Assembly: GCA_949295115.1 (NCBI GenBank) | Contig: CASFJU010000002.1 | Location: 1-64,000 of the forward strand | Origin: an uncultured Phascolarctobacterium sp. | GTDB taxonomy: Bacteria > Bacillota > Negativicutes > Acidaminococcales > Acidaminococcaceae | DNA: 64,000 nt | Direction of reading: 5' to 3' | In this document: in pieces, positions 43,227 through 50,891 of the stretch | How the letters are laid out: every line of letters starts with the position of its first letter | Numbering within the stretch: position 1 is the first letter of the stretch | The notes under the pieces: model-generated | What the model was told of the DNA's origin: nothing | The model's input: the letters and a program-made list of their open reading frames with translations, nothing else | The model's database searches: none | Position numbers and translations under genes: made by a program

Positions 43227-46200
43227 TTAGAATGTCCAGCGCATACCGGCGTTCCATGTCCATTCTTTTTCAAAATCGCCGCCTGCGGTTTTGGCAAGGT
43301 CAAAGTATAAATGGTTGTTTTTGCCGGTTTTTAATGCAGCGCCAATGCCATACTCAAACCATGTATCGTTAAAACTTGCGCTTTCGGCGCGATGGTTGCC
43401 TGCGCTGTCATACATATCAATATCATAATCGCCTGCAAATTCATGCAGCAGGTTGGCTTTGGCATAAATTACGCCGCTGTCACCGATTTGTTTACCAATG
43501 TTGAAGCCTACTCGCCCAAGCACGCTGGCAATGCCGCTCTGGTCTACGCTGATTCCGTTGCTGGTTTCGTATTCGTCACCGCCAAAATAACCCAAAGTTA
43601 ACTGTGCCTGCGGTTCAACATACCAGCCATGTTTCAATTCGTTTTTGCGTCCGTATTCCGCGCTTACGCTGATGCCGGTGTTTTTATATTCACCGCTGAT
43701 TTTGTTGTTGTTGGTATCGTAAACATTAAAGTCGTTATCCATATTGGCATATTTAAATAGCAAATCAAGGTAATGCCCGCTGTTATAAATATCGGTATTA
43801 TAAAATGCTATTGCCTTGCTGTGGTTTTCGCCATTACCGCTTTCATAACCGCTGCTGCCGTCGGTGTAGCTTAATGCCGCGCCGGTGTAACGGGTCATAT
43901 CGTCCTTTTGTTTGGTAATCTGGTCGTAGCCAAGTTCATAAGTAGTGTACTTATTTTCAAAGCTCATACTGTCGTCACGGTTAATTTTGCTGCCGTGTAC
44001 GCGGAACCATGCGCCTTCTTCATCAGCGCCGTTGTTGCGCAGCTCGCCCATACGGCGCATAAGCTGGTCGTTTTCAGCACGCCATGTATGGTAGTTCAAA
44101 GCGTTTGCGCCAAGGATGGTATCGACGGAAGTGGTGCCTTTTTCTTCATCTTTGGTAACTGCGGATAAAATCCAGTCGGCAGTATAACCATCGGTTACAT
44201 TTTCTGTTTCTTTAGTTAATTCATAGCTTTCCCAGAACAGGGCGTTTTCTTTATCATTGGCCACAAAACTGCCGATTTCATTTTCAACACTTGCCAGAAC
44301 AGTACCAACCGCGCCGCTGGTATCGCCATCTTTAATATTTAAATCAATATAGTGCGTACCGCTGTGGTTAGTAATGTGCAAAACATCGCTGTTATTTGTA
44401 TTTGTGCTGGCGTCAATATCCATTTTAAAAGTACCGCTGCCGGTTAAATCCTCACGTACCGTCAAAATACTATAGGCTCCTTCATCGGCAGTCATATCAA
44501 CAACAGCGCCATTACTTAAATTAAGGTCAGTTACATGTGACCTGTCTGTAACCAGCCATTTTGAACCATTATCAAAGTTTAAATTAATACTGTTGCCGTC
44601 ACCAGACTCCTTACCAAATTCAGTTGCGCCTTTAAAATATGAATTTGCTGTATTAAAAGCAACGCTTACATTACCTTTGTTTCCATAAGCACCGACTTCT
44701 CCGGCTTTGATATTACCGTTAAGCTGCACATCTTTATTGCTTTTATTTACAATAACATCAGCGCTGTTTGCAATAATGGAATATACATTTTTACTGTTTA
44801 AATTTGCTTTTAAACCGCCGTTGAAGGTAATACCGGATTTATGCATTTCAGTTGAATTAGCATAAACCGCAGCACTATTTTCTGCACCTTCAACATCACT
44901 TACTACATCACCATAGAAAACTGTTTGTGATGTATTGCTGCCTGAAACACCGTAAGCTGCATTAACTGCCGCCGTTGCATCAAGTTTAACATCGCCGTAA
45001 ACATTTAAAGTACCATTATTGTTATCAAGAGCGGAAGCAGTTTTTGTACCTGTGCCGGTAACGGTTAAATCCAAACCGTTAGTAACGGTCATAGTTGCGT
45101 CACTGTTTGCAAAATACAAACCACTAGTATCAGTTTTACCTGTTACATTTGCTTTTAAGCTGTCCAGCGTTACTTCATATTTGCCGTTTGCCGATATATT
45201 TAATCCTTTAGCAGATTTTTTGTCAGACGTTACAGTAAGGTCAAGTTTTCCCAACTCAACCTTAGAACCATCATTAAACGTACCTTTAACATCTATACCG
45301 GCGCTTTCATTTTTAGCAGTTACAGTTAAATTACTATCCCCAATTTTTAATCCGTCCATATTTTTATCAGTGGTATTTTCATGGACGTTAACGCCATAAG
45401 CATCGCTGTTTGTTGAAGTTACCTTACCGCTTAATCCGTCAATCACAAGTTTTCCATCAGCATTTGTCTTTACGCCATAAGCAAGCCAACCGGCATTTAC
45501 ATCAAGTTCAATATTTCCAATTTTATTTTCGCTATTATCAGCAAAATCACCATCAATATAAATAGCGTTAACATCGCCGGCACCTGTTACAGTCAATTTA
45601 CCATTACCAATCTCAAAATTTTCGGCATTATCATTACCATTACCGTCCAAACATAATCCGTAAGCATAATTGTATTCAGATTTAGTATTTACTTTAATAT
45701 CAAAACCATCGGCAGCTTTAAAAATAAATTTATCTTTTAATCCGGCATCAACACCATACGCAATTCCATCACCGGCTTTTATATCCATAGTAATTTTACC
45801 GCTAAAATCTATTGAAGCCACAGGATCACTGCTAGCATTTGGGCTATTATATCTGCTGTAAATACCTGTTGCAGCGCCTGTTCCGCTAGTAGTATCCACA
45901 TTAATTTCTAATTCTCCACCTTTCACATTACCCTCTAAAACGGCAAGACCATAACCTATATCATTTGTCGTCACTGTTATAACTGATTTTCCGCTACCCA
46001 TAGTAAAAGTCGGCATTCCAGGCCCACTGTGGTCAAGCCATACACCGGCTTTACTATACGCATTATCAACAGCCGTATCATTTATAGTAACGGTTGTAGC
46101 ATTAGTAACATTTATTGCGCCACTGCCATTAAATGAAACACCTTGTGCCCCATAGTTCGTTGTTGGTGTGTTAACATTCATTGTTACGTCCAACGTATCA

Positions 46201-46409
46201 TTAACTGTTAAAGTTGTGCCATTGCCAAGAAGTAAAGCAGTATCTCCACCAGAGGAATTAAGGTCATAATCAATATCTACTTTATCGCGTTCTTCGTCAA
46301 ACGAAATAATATTCCATGCTTCATCTCTTATTTCATCGTTAGCGCCAAACGCCGTTCCCTGTAATAAACTCAGCATTACCAAAGTGGCAAGCATTGTTTT
46401 CTTATTCAT
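43227..46409 (-). CDS. autotransporter adhesin-like protein 1
   Basis: A 1060-residue type V secretion protein. A signal peptide (hydrophobic ~8-22, TAFGAND) is followed by a long Thr/Asn/Asp/Gly-rich passenger (~25-760) with many short degenerate repeats, consistent with a right-handed beta-helix. The last ~280 residues form the outer-membrane beta-barrel, ending in the aromatic C-terminus WNAGMRWTF needed for BAM insertion. It displays the passenger on the surface. The start at 46409 has GGAGTG 6 nt upstream. The promoter contains a G7 run. Confidence 0.92.
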   Translation of the reverse strand: MNKKTMLATLVMLSLLQGTAFGANDEIRDEAWNIISFDEERDKVDIDYDLNSSGGDTALLLGNGTTLTVNDTLDVTMNVNTPTTNYGAQGVSFNGSGAINVTNATTVTINDTAVDNAYSKAGVWLDHSGPGMPTFTMGSGKSVITVTTNDIGYGLAVLEGNVKGGELEINVDTTSGTGAATGIYSRYNSPNASSDPVASIDFSGKITMDIKAGDGIAYGVDAGLKDKFIFKAADGFDIKVNTKSEYNYAYGLCLDGNGNDNAENFEIGNGKLTVTGAGDVNAIYIDGDFADNSENKIGNIELDVNAGWLAYGVKTNADGKLVIDGLSGKVTSTNSDAYGVNVHENTTDKNMDGLKIGDSNLTVTAKNESAGIDVKGTFNDGSKVELGKLDLTVTSDKKSAKGLNISANGKYEVTLDSLKANVTGKTDTSGLYFANSDATMTVTNGLDLTVTGTGTKTASALDNNNGTLNVYGDVKLDATAAVNAAYGVSGSNTSQTVFYGDVVSDVEGAENSAAVYANSTEMHKSGITFNGGLKANLNSKNVYSIIANSADVIVNKSNKDVQLNGNIKAGEVGAYGNKGNVSVAFNTANSYFKGATEFGKESGDGNSINLNFDNGSKWLVTDRSHVTDLNLSNGAVVDMTADEGAYSILTVREDLTGSGTFKMDIDASTNTNNSDVLHITNHSGTHYIDLNIKDGDTSGAVGTVLASVENEIGSFVANDKENALFWESYELTKETENVTDGYTADWILSAVTKDEEKGTTSVDTILGANALNYHTWRAENDQLMRRMGELRNNGADEEGAWFRVHGSKINRDDSMSFENKYTTYELGYDQITKQKDDMTRYTGAALSYTDGSSGYESGNGENHSKAIAFYNTDIYNSGHYLDLLFKYANMDNDFNVYDTNNNKISGEYKNTGISVSAEYGRKNELKHGWYVEPQAQLTLGYFGGDEYETSNGISVDQSGIASVLGRVGFNIGKQIGDSGVIYAKANLLHEFAGDYDIDMYDSAGNHRAESASFNDTWFEYGIGAALKTGKNNHLYFDLAKTAGGDFEKEWTWNAGMRWTF

Positions 46410-46454
46410 AAATCGCACTCCTTATTTTTTGATATAATTTCATAAGATACTGAA

Positions 46455-46482
46455 ATTATATCATACCTTTACCCCCCCGCAA
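46455..46482 (-). promoter_or_regulatory. autotransporter 1 promoter with G7 tract
   Basis: TTGCGG (46477-46482), 16 bp, TATAAT (46455-46460) on the minus strand. A run of seven G (46472-46478) covers the end of the -35 box and the start of the spacer. Gain or loss of a G would change the spacing from 16 to 17 or 15 bp. Confidence 0.7.
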
Positions 46483-46522
46483 GACATTTCAGTTGGCATA
46501 AGTCGTACTTTTTCTGGTCTTG

Positions 46523-46563
46523 GGGAAACTTTTCCCTACCGGTAGTTTATGGTTGGCCAACCA
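46523..46563. promoter_or_regulatory. three consecutive palindromes upstream of autotransporter 1
   Basis: GGGAAA-CT-TTTCCC (46523-46536), CTACCGGTAG (46536-46545) and TGGTTGGCCAACCA (46550-46563) are all perfect. They lie ~40-80 bp upstream of the -35 box and look like regulator binding sites. Confidence 0.5.
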
Positions 46564-46623
46564 CTTTACGGTAATATTTACTCCCCACTATGCGTAATTC
46601 AAACTATCTACCCTAATTTAAGG

Positions 46624-46660
46624 TATAAAAAATCCCCCGTCAGCTAACCTGACAAAGGGG
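46624..46660 (-). terminator. terminator, probably of toxin 2 mRNA
   Basis: CCCC-TTT-GTCAG / CTGAC-GGGG stem (46635-46660) with an ATTTTTTATA tail on the minus strand. The only upstream minus-strand unit is TA module 2, so the toxin message probably ends here. Confidence 0.7.
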
Positions 46661-46724
46661 ACGTAAAAATTTTTTAGTTTTTAAAAACCTGTTATACTTT
46701 TGGCGTTTTGTTCTTTTTCTTTAT

Positions 46725-46752
46725 TTGACTTTTTCTGACTGTTTGCTATAAT
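46725..46752 (+). promoter_or_regulatory. antisense RNA promoter, TA module 2
   Basis: TTGACT (46725-46730), 16 bp, TATAAT (46747-46752) on the plus strand, opposing the toxin gene. Confidence 0.75.
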
Positions 46753-46758
46753 AAATAT

Positions 46759-46860
46759 AGAAATAAAAATGTGCTGCCGATAGACGGTCAGCCCACATCG
46801 TTTAGTTAAATCTTATTAAGAAATAACCGCCCGGTTTTGCAGACACGGCGGTTATTTCTG
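46759..46860 (+). ncRNA. putative antitoxin RNA, TA module 2
   Basis: A ~100-nt RNA is expected from the promoter at 46725-46752. It would contain ATGTGCTGCC...(46769-46788) at its 5' end and finish with the strong hairpin AGAAATAACCGCC / GGCGGTTATTTCT (46819-46859), which also covers the last toxin codons. Its whole length is antisense to the end and 3' untranslated part of the toxin message. Confidence 0.6.
46769..46788 (+). repeat. inverted repeat arm, TA module 2
   Basis: ATGTGCTGCC-GATAG-ACGGT reads almost identically on the minus strand at 47030-47047 (ATGTGCTGCC-ATA-ACGGT). The arms mark the 5' ends of the opposing RNAs, as in module 1. Confidence 0.6.
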
Positions 46861-46950
46861 TTTACTGGCAAAATCCTTGCCCAAGGTATAACCAAGGGCG
46901 AATATCGTTACAGTATAACCTGTTACGGCTATAAACGAAAGGATATCCAT
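46852..46950 (-). CDS. putative type I toxin, module 2
   Basis: A 32-residue ORF: MDILSFIAVTGYTVTIFALG is a membrane helix, followed by a short polar tail ending SKQK. A perfect AGGAGGGG lies 6 nt before the ATG. CCCTCC in the leader (minus strand, 47014-47019) can pair with this ribosome site, the usual way full-length type I toxin messages are kept silent. It has its own promoter in the 47-bp repeat and an opposing RNA promoter. Toxicity is inferred from size, shape and arrangement. Confidence 0.72.
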   Translation of the reverse strand: MDILSFIAVTGYTVTIFALGYTLGKDFASKQK

Positions 46951-47029
46951 TTTATCCCCTCCTTTCGTATCTGCTTATGCAGATTACTTTCAGAGGGTCA
47001 CAGTCCATCCGTTGGAGGGCTAACCGCCT

Positions 47030-47047
47030 ACCGTTATGGCAGCACAT
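47030..47047 (-). repeat. inverted repeat arm at toxin 2 mRNA start
   Basis: Counterpart of 46769-46788. It begins right after the expected start point of the toxin message. Confidence 0.6.
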
Positions 47048-47052
47048 TTGCT

Positions 47053-47099
47053 TTATTATTCTAACAGAAAAATATAAACCTGTAAAGATACAAAAAGCG
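47053..47099 (-). repeat. 47-bp toxin-promoter repeat, copy 2
   Basis: Copy of 42522-42568 in the same orientation. Promoter TTTACA (47081-47086), 17 bp, TAGAAT (47058-47063) on the minus strand. Confidence 0.85.
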
Positions 47100-47125
47100 T
47101 GTTTTGCAAAATGCAAAGCACGCTT
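47090..47125 (-). terminator. terminator of MATE gene
   Basis: AAGCGTG / CACGCTT stem with an inner TTTGCA/TGCAAA extension and a TTTTTG tail on the minus strand, overlapping the end of the promoter repeat. Confidence 0.8.
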
Positions 47126-47131
47126 AATTTT

Positions 47132-48457
47132 TTACTTACTATACCTTTTATACACAAGCTGTGCTGCGATTGCCGTTAAAAGCTCTGCTATCCAGAAGGC
47201 GTGCCATACGCCCTGCGCGCCGAAGTATTTGCTTAACAGCCACGCTGCAGGTATTATTACCACCACATAACGCAGCAGCGATATTACAAGCGACGGCAGG
47301 CCTTTGCCTAATCCTTCCAGCGCGCCGCAGGCAGTTACGCTTACTGCCGATACGATAAACCCTGCGCAGATTATCCGCAGCGCCTGCGCGCCTGCTTCGA
47401 CGCTAACGGCGTTATCCGTAAACATGGCAATCAGCACATCGGGCACCAGCAGGCAAATTGCCGTGCCTGCCAGCATAATGCAGGCGTTCATTACCAGCGT
47501 GGTATTATAAATTGCCTTTACGCGCCCATGCTCGCCCGCGCCGTAGTTAAAACCAATCAGCGGGCGCATGCCCTGAATAATGCCGTTGGCGGGCAGGTAC
47601 AAAAATGTTTGCAGCTTGTAGTAAATGCCCAGCACCACGATGTAGCTTTGCGAAAACGCCGCTAAAATTGTGTTCAGCGAAGATACCAAAAGCGACGGCA
47701 AGGCAAGGTTCAGCGTTGCCGGTATGCCGATGGCATAGAGTTTAAAATCAAGCCCCGCGTCGCGCGTTAAATAGCGGCGGCTTAACTTAATGCGCAGCGG
47801 GTAGTTTTTATACACAAACAGATAAATGGCAAGCGTCGTTATCTGCCCGATGCCCGTTGCCACGGCCGCGCCTTCTATCCCCCATTTGGGGAACGGCCCG
47901 ATGCCGAAAATTAAGAGCGGGTCTAAAATGATATTGACGATGCAGCCAGCCATCAGCGCAATCATCGTTACCTTCATATTGCCGACTGCCTGAAAGATTT
48001 TTTCAAACGCCAGCCCCAGCATGATTATCAGCGAAAAGCTGAACGTAATGTTGGAATAGCGCACGCCCATGTCGATAACGGCGGCGTTATCCGTAAAAGC
48101 GGCTAAAAAATTTGGCATTACGGCAATGCACAGCACCATCAGCACCACGCCGTGCAGGGCAGAAAGCGCCATGCCATGCACAGCCGCACGGTTGGCAGTT
48201 TCGCCTTCGCCCGCGCCGAGGTAGTAAGCAATAAGCGCGTTAATGCCAACGCCAAAGCCGATGCTGACGGCGTTGATGAAGTTCTGCACCGGAAAAACCA
48301 GCGACAGCGCCGTCATAGCGTCCTCGCTGATTTGCGCGACGAAGAAACTATCTACTATATTATAGAGCGAATTGACCATCATGCTGATGACCATGGGCAG
48401 CGCCATGGCAGTTATCAGCGGCAGGACGGGTTCTTCCTTCATAAAATTTTCGTTCAT
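47132..48457 (-). CDS. MATE family efflux transporter
   Basis: A 441-residue, 12-helix cation-coupled multidrug/toxin exporter. The N-terminus LITAMALPMVISMMVNSLYNIVDSFFV and the internal repeat around residue 230-290 are typical of the DinF/NorM superfamily. The start at 48457 has a perfect GGAGG 6 nt upstream. A 26-codon in-frame extension to a GTG at 48535 passes through a terminator hairpin and is not used as the start here. Drug substrates unknown. Confidence 0.92.
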   Translation of the reverse strand: MNENFMKEEPVLPLITAMALPMVISMMVNSLYNIVDSFFVAQISEDAMTALSLVFPVQNFINAVSIGFGVGINALIAYYLGAGEGETANRAAVHGMALSALHGVVLMVLCIAVMPNFLAAFTDNAAVIDMGVRYSNITFSFSLIIMLGLAFEKIFQAVGNMKVTMIALMAGCIVNIILDPLLIFGIGPFPKWGIEGAAVATGIGQITTLAIYLFVYKNYPLRIKLSRRYLTRDAGLDFKLYAIGIPATLNLALPSLLVSSLNTILAAFSQSYIVVLGIYYKLQTFLYLPANGIIQGMRPLIGFNYGAGEHGRVKAIYNTTLVMNACIMLAGTAICLLVPDVLIAMFTDNAVSVEAGAQALRIICAGFIVSAVSVTACGALEGLGKGLPSLVISLLRYVVVIIPAAWLLSKYFGAQGVWHAFWIAELLTAIAAQLVYKRYSK

Positions 48458-48469
48458 AATACCTCCAAC

Positions 48470-48506
48470 AAAAAACCACACAGCGCCCGTTAAGGCGGCT
48501 GTGTGG
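48470..48506 (-). terminator. intrinsic terminator in MATE leader
   Basis: CCACACAGCC / GGGCGCTGTGTGG stem (48476-48506) followed by TTTTTTG, ending 4 nt before the GGAGG of the MATE gene. With the promoter at 48563-48591 this gives a ~100-nt leader, so attenuation is likely. TTGTGG earlier in the leader could compete with the left arm. Confidence 0.75.
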
Positions 48507-48562
48507 CGAAAAGTGGCAGAGCCAGAAAAATCCACAACGAATTTTAGTATTCAGCTTATAAA

Positions 48563-48591
48563 AATATAACATACCCGCCGCAGCCTGTCAA
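48563..48591 (-). promoter_or_regulatory. MATE gene promoter
   Basis: TTGACA (48586-48591), 17 bp, TATATT (48563-48568) on the minus strand. Confidence 0.8.
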
Positions 48592-48594
48592 CGG

Positions 48595-48626
48595 CAAATT
48601 AAAACCCCGGCGGCGGAGCACCGGGG
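48595..48626 (-). terminator. terminator of BASS transporter gene
   Basis: CCCCGG / CCGGGG stem (48605-48626) with a TTTTAATTT tail on the minus strand. Confidence 0.8.
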
Positions 48627-48727
48627 CCGGGGGAGATGATAGCTGCTTAAGGTGCAGCTTTATATGTTTTTAAGTCCGAACAAAATCCCTTATTTTAGGC
48701 TGTGTATCTGCGCCGCGGCGCGATTAT

Positions 48728-49705
48728 TCAGTCAGCAAATTCCGCTTTGGCAAGCGGTGCGGCAGCCTGCTCTTTTTTGGAAGCGCGTGCCGCAAAGACG
48801 GAGGCTAACAGCGAGCCGGTAGTCTGGTGAACAACACCTGCGATTGCGCCCGGGATTGCTGCCATTGCCGTAAAGTGCAGCGTGCCCAGCGAGCAGGCCA
48901 GTGCGGAGTTCTGCATGCCGACTTCCAGCATAACGGTGGTGCGCTGCGCGTCGCCCATGCCCGCCTGTTTGGCAAGCAGCCAGCCAAGTGCGTAGCCGCC
49001 GAGGTTTTGTAGCACAACTGCCATTACCATCACCCAGCCGAGCTCGATGATTTTTGCGCCGTTTAAGGCAACCATTGCGCCCATGATGGACAGTACGCTG
49101 AACGCGGAAACAAGCACGAGCACTTTGGAGAATTTAACAACGAAGTTATCGCCAACCAGTTTGTGAACGAAGATGCCAAGCACGATGGGCACCAGGATTA
49201 CCTGCGCTACGGATTTGAGCATGGCAAGGAAGGAAACTTCTACCCACTGGCCTGCCAGCACCCAGGTAAGGAACGGGGTCAGCACTGGTGCAAGCAGCGT
49301 GGTTGCCGTGGTAAGGCAAACCGACAGGGTAACATCGCCTTTGGCGAGATAAGTCATTACGTTTGAAGCCGTGCCGCCCGGCGTGGTGCCGAGAAGAATC
49401 ATGCCAATGGCAAGTTCGGGCGGAAGCTCAAACGCAACGGTAAGCACATAAGCCAGTGCCGGCATGATAGTGAACTGGCCGACGCAGCCGAAGAACACAT
49501 CTTTGGGACGCTGGAACACAAGTGCAAAATCGCTGGCGCGCAGCGTCATGCCCATGCCGAACATAATTACCGAAAGCAAAAGCACCGTTTTGGAAGCCGC
49601 CCAGGTAAACGCCTGCGGCTGGAAGAACGCGGCCACAACGACCGCAACTACAATGTAAGTAAGGTTTTTGCCAACAAATTCTGCCAGTTTGTTCAGTACA
49701 TTCAT
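48728..49705 (-). CDS. bile acid:sodium symporter (BASS) family transporter
   Basis: A 325-residue membrane protein with ten hydrophobic segments. LLGTTPGGTASNVMTYLAKGD and the MLEVGMQNSALACSLGTLHF region are the two crossover motifs of the BASS fold. Bacterial members move organic anions such as keto acids and pantothenate precursors; human relatives move bile acids. Expression is under a T-box leader, which links it to an amino acid. Confidence 0.9.
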   Translation of the reverse strand: MNVLNKLAEFVGKNLTYIVVAVVVAAFFQPQAFTWAASKTVLLLSVIMFGMGMTLRASDFALVFQRPKDVFFGCVGQFTIMPALAYVLTVAFELPPELAIGMILLGTTPGGTASNVMTYLAKGDVTLSVCLTTATTLLAPVLTPFLTWVLAGQWVEVSFLAMLKSVAQVILVPIVLGIFVHKLVGDNFVVKFSKVLVLVSAFSVLSIMGAMVALNGAKIIELGWVMVMAVVLQNLGGYALGWLLAKQAGMGDAQRTTVMLEVGMQNSALACSLGTLHFTAMAAIPGAIAGVVHQTTGSLLASVFAARASKKEQAAAPLAKAEFAD

Positions 49706-49772
49706 TTTTCATTACTCCTTTGTTGTAAAAAATTTTTGCCAATAACAAACCGGCGATTGTAAGCTTTTTACC

Positions 49773-50072
49773 AACAAAAAAGGCTTTGCCTCTTTTGTAA
49801 GAGACAAAGCCGATAGCTCTGCGGTACCACTCTTATTGCTGCTTAAAAAGCAGCCGCTTTACCGGCATCACCGAAAGCTTCACAGCTGACGTTCAATGCC
49901 TGACGCTGTAACGGTCGTCCTCCGGCCGCGCTTACACAGGTTTACACCCTTCAGGCGGCAGCTCATGGGGGATTTTCATAAAGTGCTTTGATCTTATCTC
50001 TCAGCAAATGATAAGTTCTCTGGAATCTGGGCTTACCTTACTACTTTTCCCAATCAACGCAATTTGTTATTT
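49773..50072 (-). ncRNA. T-box leader
   Basis: The 300-nt leader has the T-box sequence AGAGTGGTACCGC (minus strand, near 49820-49834), an apical stem rich in Stem I features (GGGAAAAGTAGTAA start, AGAGAAC and GATAAGATCAAAGC), and a final intrinsic terminator GGCTTTGTCTCTT / AAGAGGCAAAGCC with a U-run (49777-49812). Uncharged tRNA would stabilise the antiterminator and switch on the BASS gene. The specifier codon could not be fixed; AAT or ATC in the GAAAATCCCCCA segment are candidates. Confidence 0.88.
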
Positions 50073-50081
50073 GATGAGCTT

Positions 50082-50110
50082 ATTATAATAAGCGTTTAAC
50101 GCCTTGTCAA
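50082..50110 (-). promoter_or_regulatory. promoter of T-box/BASS unit
   Basis: Consensus TTGACA (50105-50110), 17 bp, TATAAT (50082-50087) on the minus strand. Confidence 0.9.
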
Positions 50111-50205
50111 CACTTTCCGTACAAAATTTTTACAATTTTATTTTTTATGGTAAATTAAGCGTCAAAAGTGTAACATGCGTTACAGCACGGCAAATTTTAA
50201 GCCTT

Positions 50206-50832
50206 TTAATTTTTAGCGGTGTCCACCGGATTATTTTTTTCTTCGGCCGCTTCTTCCTTCTTTTTGGGCGGCTTTTTGTTGTATTCCTGCATAACGGCGT
50301 CCATATCGCCCTTCAGCCACAGCTCGACGGCGTCCGCCATTTTGCTGACGGCTTCGTCGATAAGCGCCTGTTCTTCCTTGCCGAAGCGGTGCAGCACATG
50401 CCCGATAACGGCTTTGGCGTTGCGTTCCGGGTGCCCTATGCCGATTTTAAAACGCGGGAAATCGCCCGTGCCAAGATGCTGCTGGATGGATTTGATGCCG
50501 TTGTGCCCGCCCGCACTGCCTTTACGGCGCACACGCAGCTGGCCGCAGGGCAAATCAAGGTCGTCCTGAATAACGGCGATATCCTCCGGCGCGATGTTGT
50601 AAAAATTAGCAAAAGCGCCGACTGCTTCGCCGCTTAAATTCATGTAGGTTGTCGGTTTAATCAAAAAAACTTTTTCCGGTGTGCGGTATTCGGCGCACAT
50701 GGCGTTGCGCTCATTCTTCCATGCGGTAATGCCCCAGCGCTTTGCCAGCTCGTCGGCCACCATAAAGCCGATGTTGTGGCGCGTGCCTTCGTATTCCTTA
50801 CCGATGTTGCCAAGTCCTGCAATCAGTTTCAT
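50206..50832 (-). CDS. pth: peptidyl-tRNA hydrolase
   Basis: A 208-residue Pth that releases peptides from stalled peptidyl-tRNA. GLGNIGKEYEGTRHNIGF contains the active-site Asn and His; PTTYMNLSGEAV and DDLDLPCGQLRVRRKGSAGGHNG are conserved. The last ~20 residues (KKPPKKKEEAAEEKNN) form a charged tail beyond the usual end. It follows prs and a hairpin. Confidence 0.95.
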   Translation of the reverse strand: MKLIAGLGNIGKEYEGTRHNIGFMVADELAKRWGITAWKNERNAMCAEYRTPEKVFLIKPTTYMNLSGEAVGAFANFYNIAPEDIAVIQDDLDLPCGQLRVRRKGSAGGHNGIKSIQQHLGTGDFPRFKIGIGHPERNAKAVIGHVLHRFGKEEQALIDEAVSKMADAVELWLKGDMDAVMQEYNKKPPKKKEEAAEEKNNPVDTAKN

Positions 50833-50849
50833 AAAATCTCCTTAATGCA

Positions 50850-50884
50850 AAAATAAGGCCCGCCGCGCCTGCGGCAGGCCCTTT
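50850..50884 (-). terminator. terminator after prs
   Basis: GGGCCTGCCGC / GCGGCGGGCC stem (50856-50884) with a TTATTTTTG tail on the minus strand. pth starts 18 bp beyond it, so some readthrough is probably needed. Confidence 0.7.
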
Positions 50885-50891
50885 GTGTTTA

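Noticed and set aside
43227-46409. CRISPR-like or tandem DNA repeats in autotransporter 1
   Set aside because: Repeats are at protein level, degenerate and of irregular length; no constant spacer-repeat pattern.
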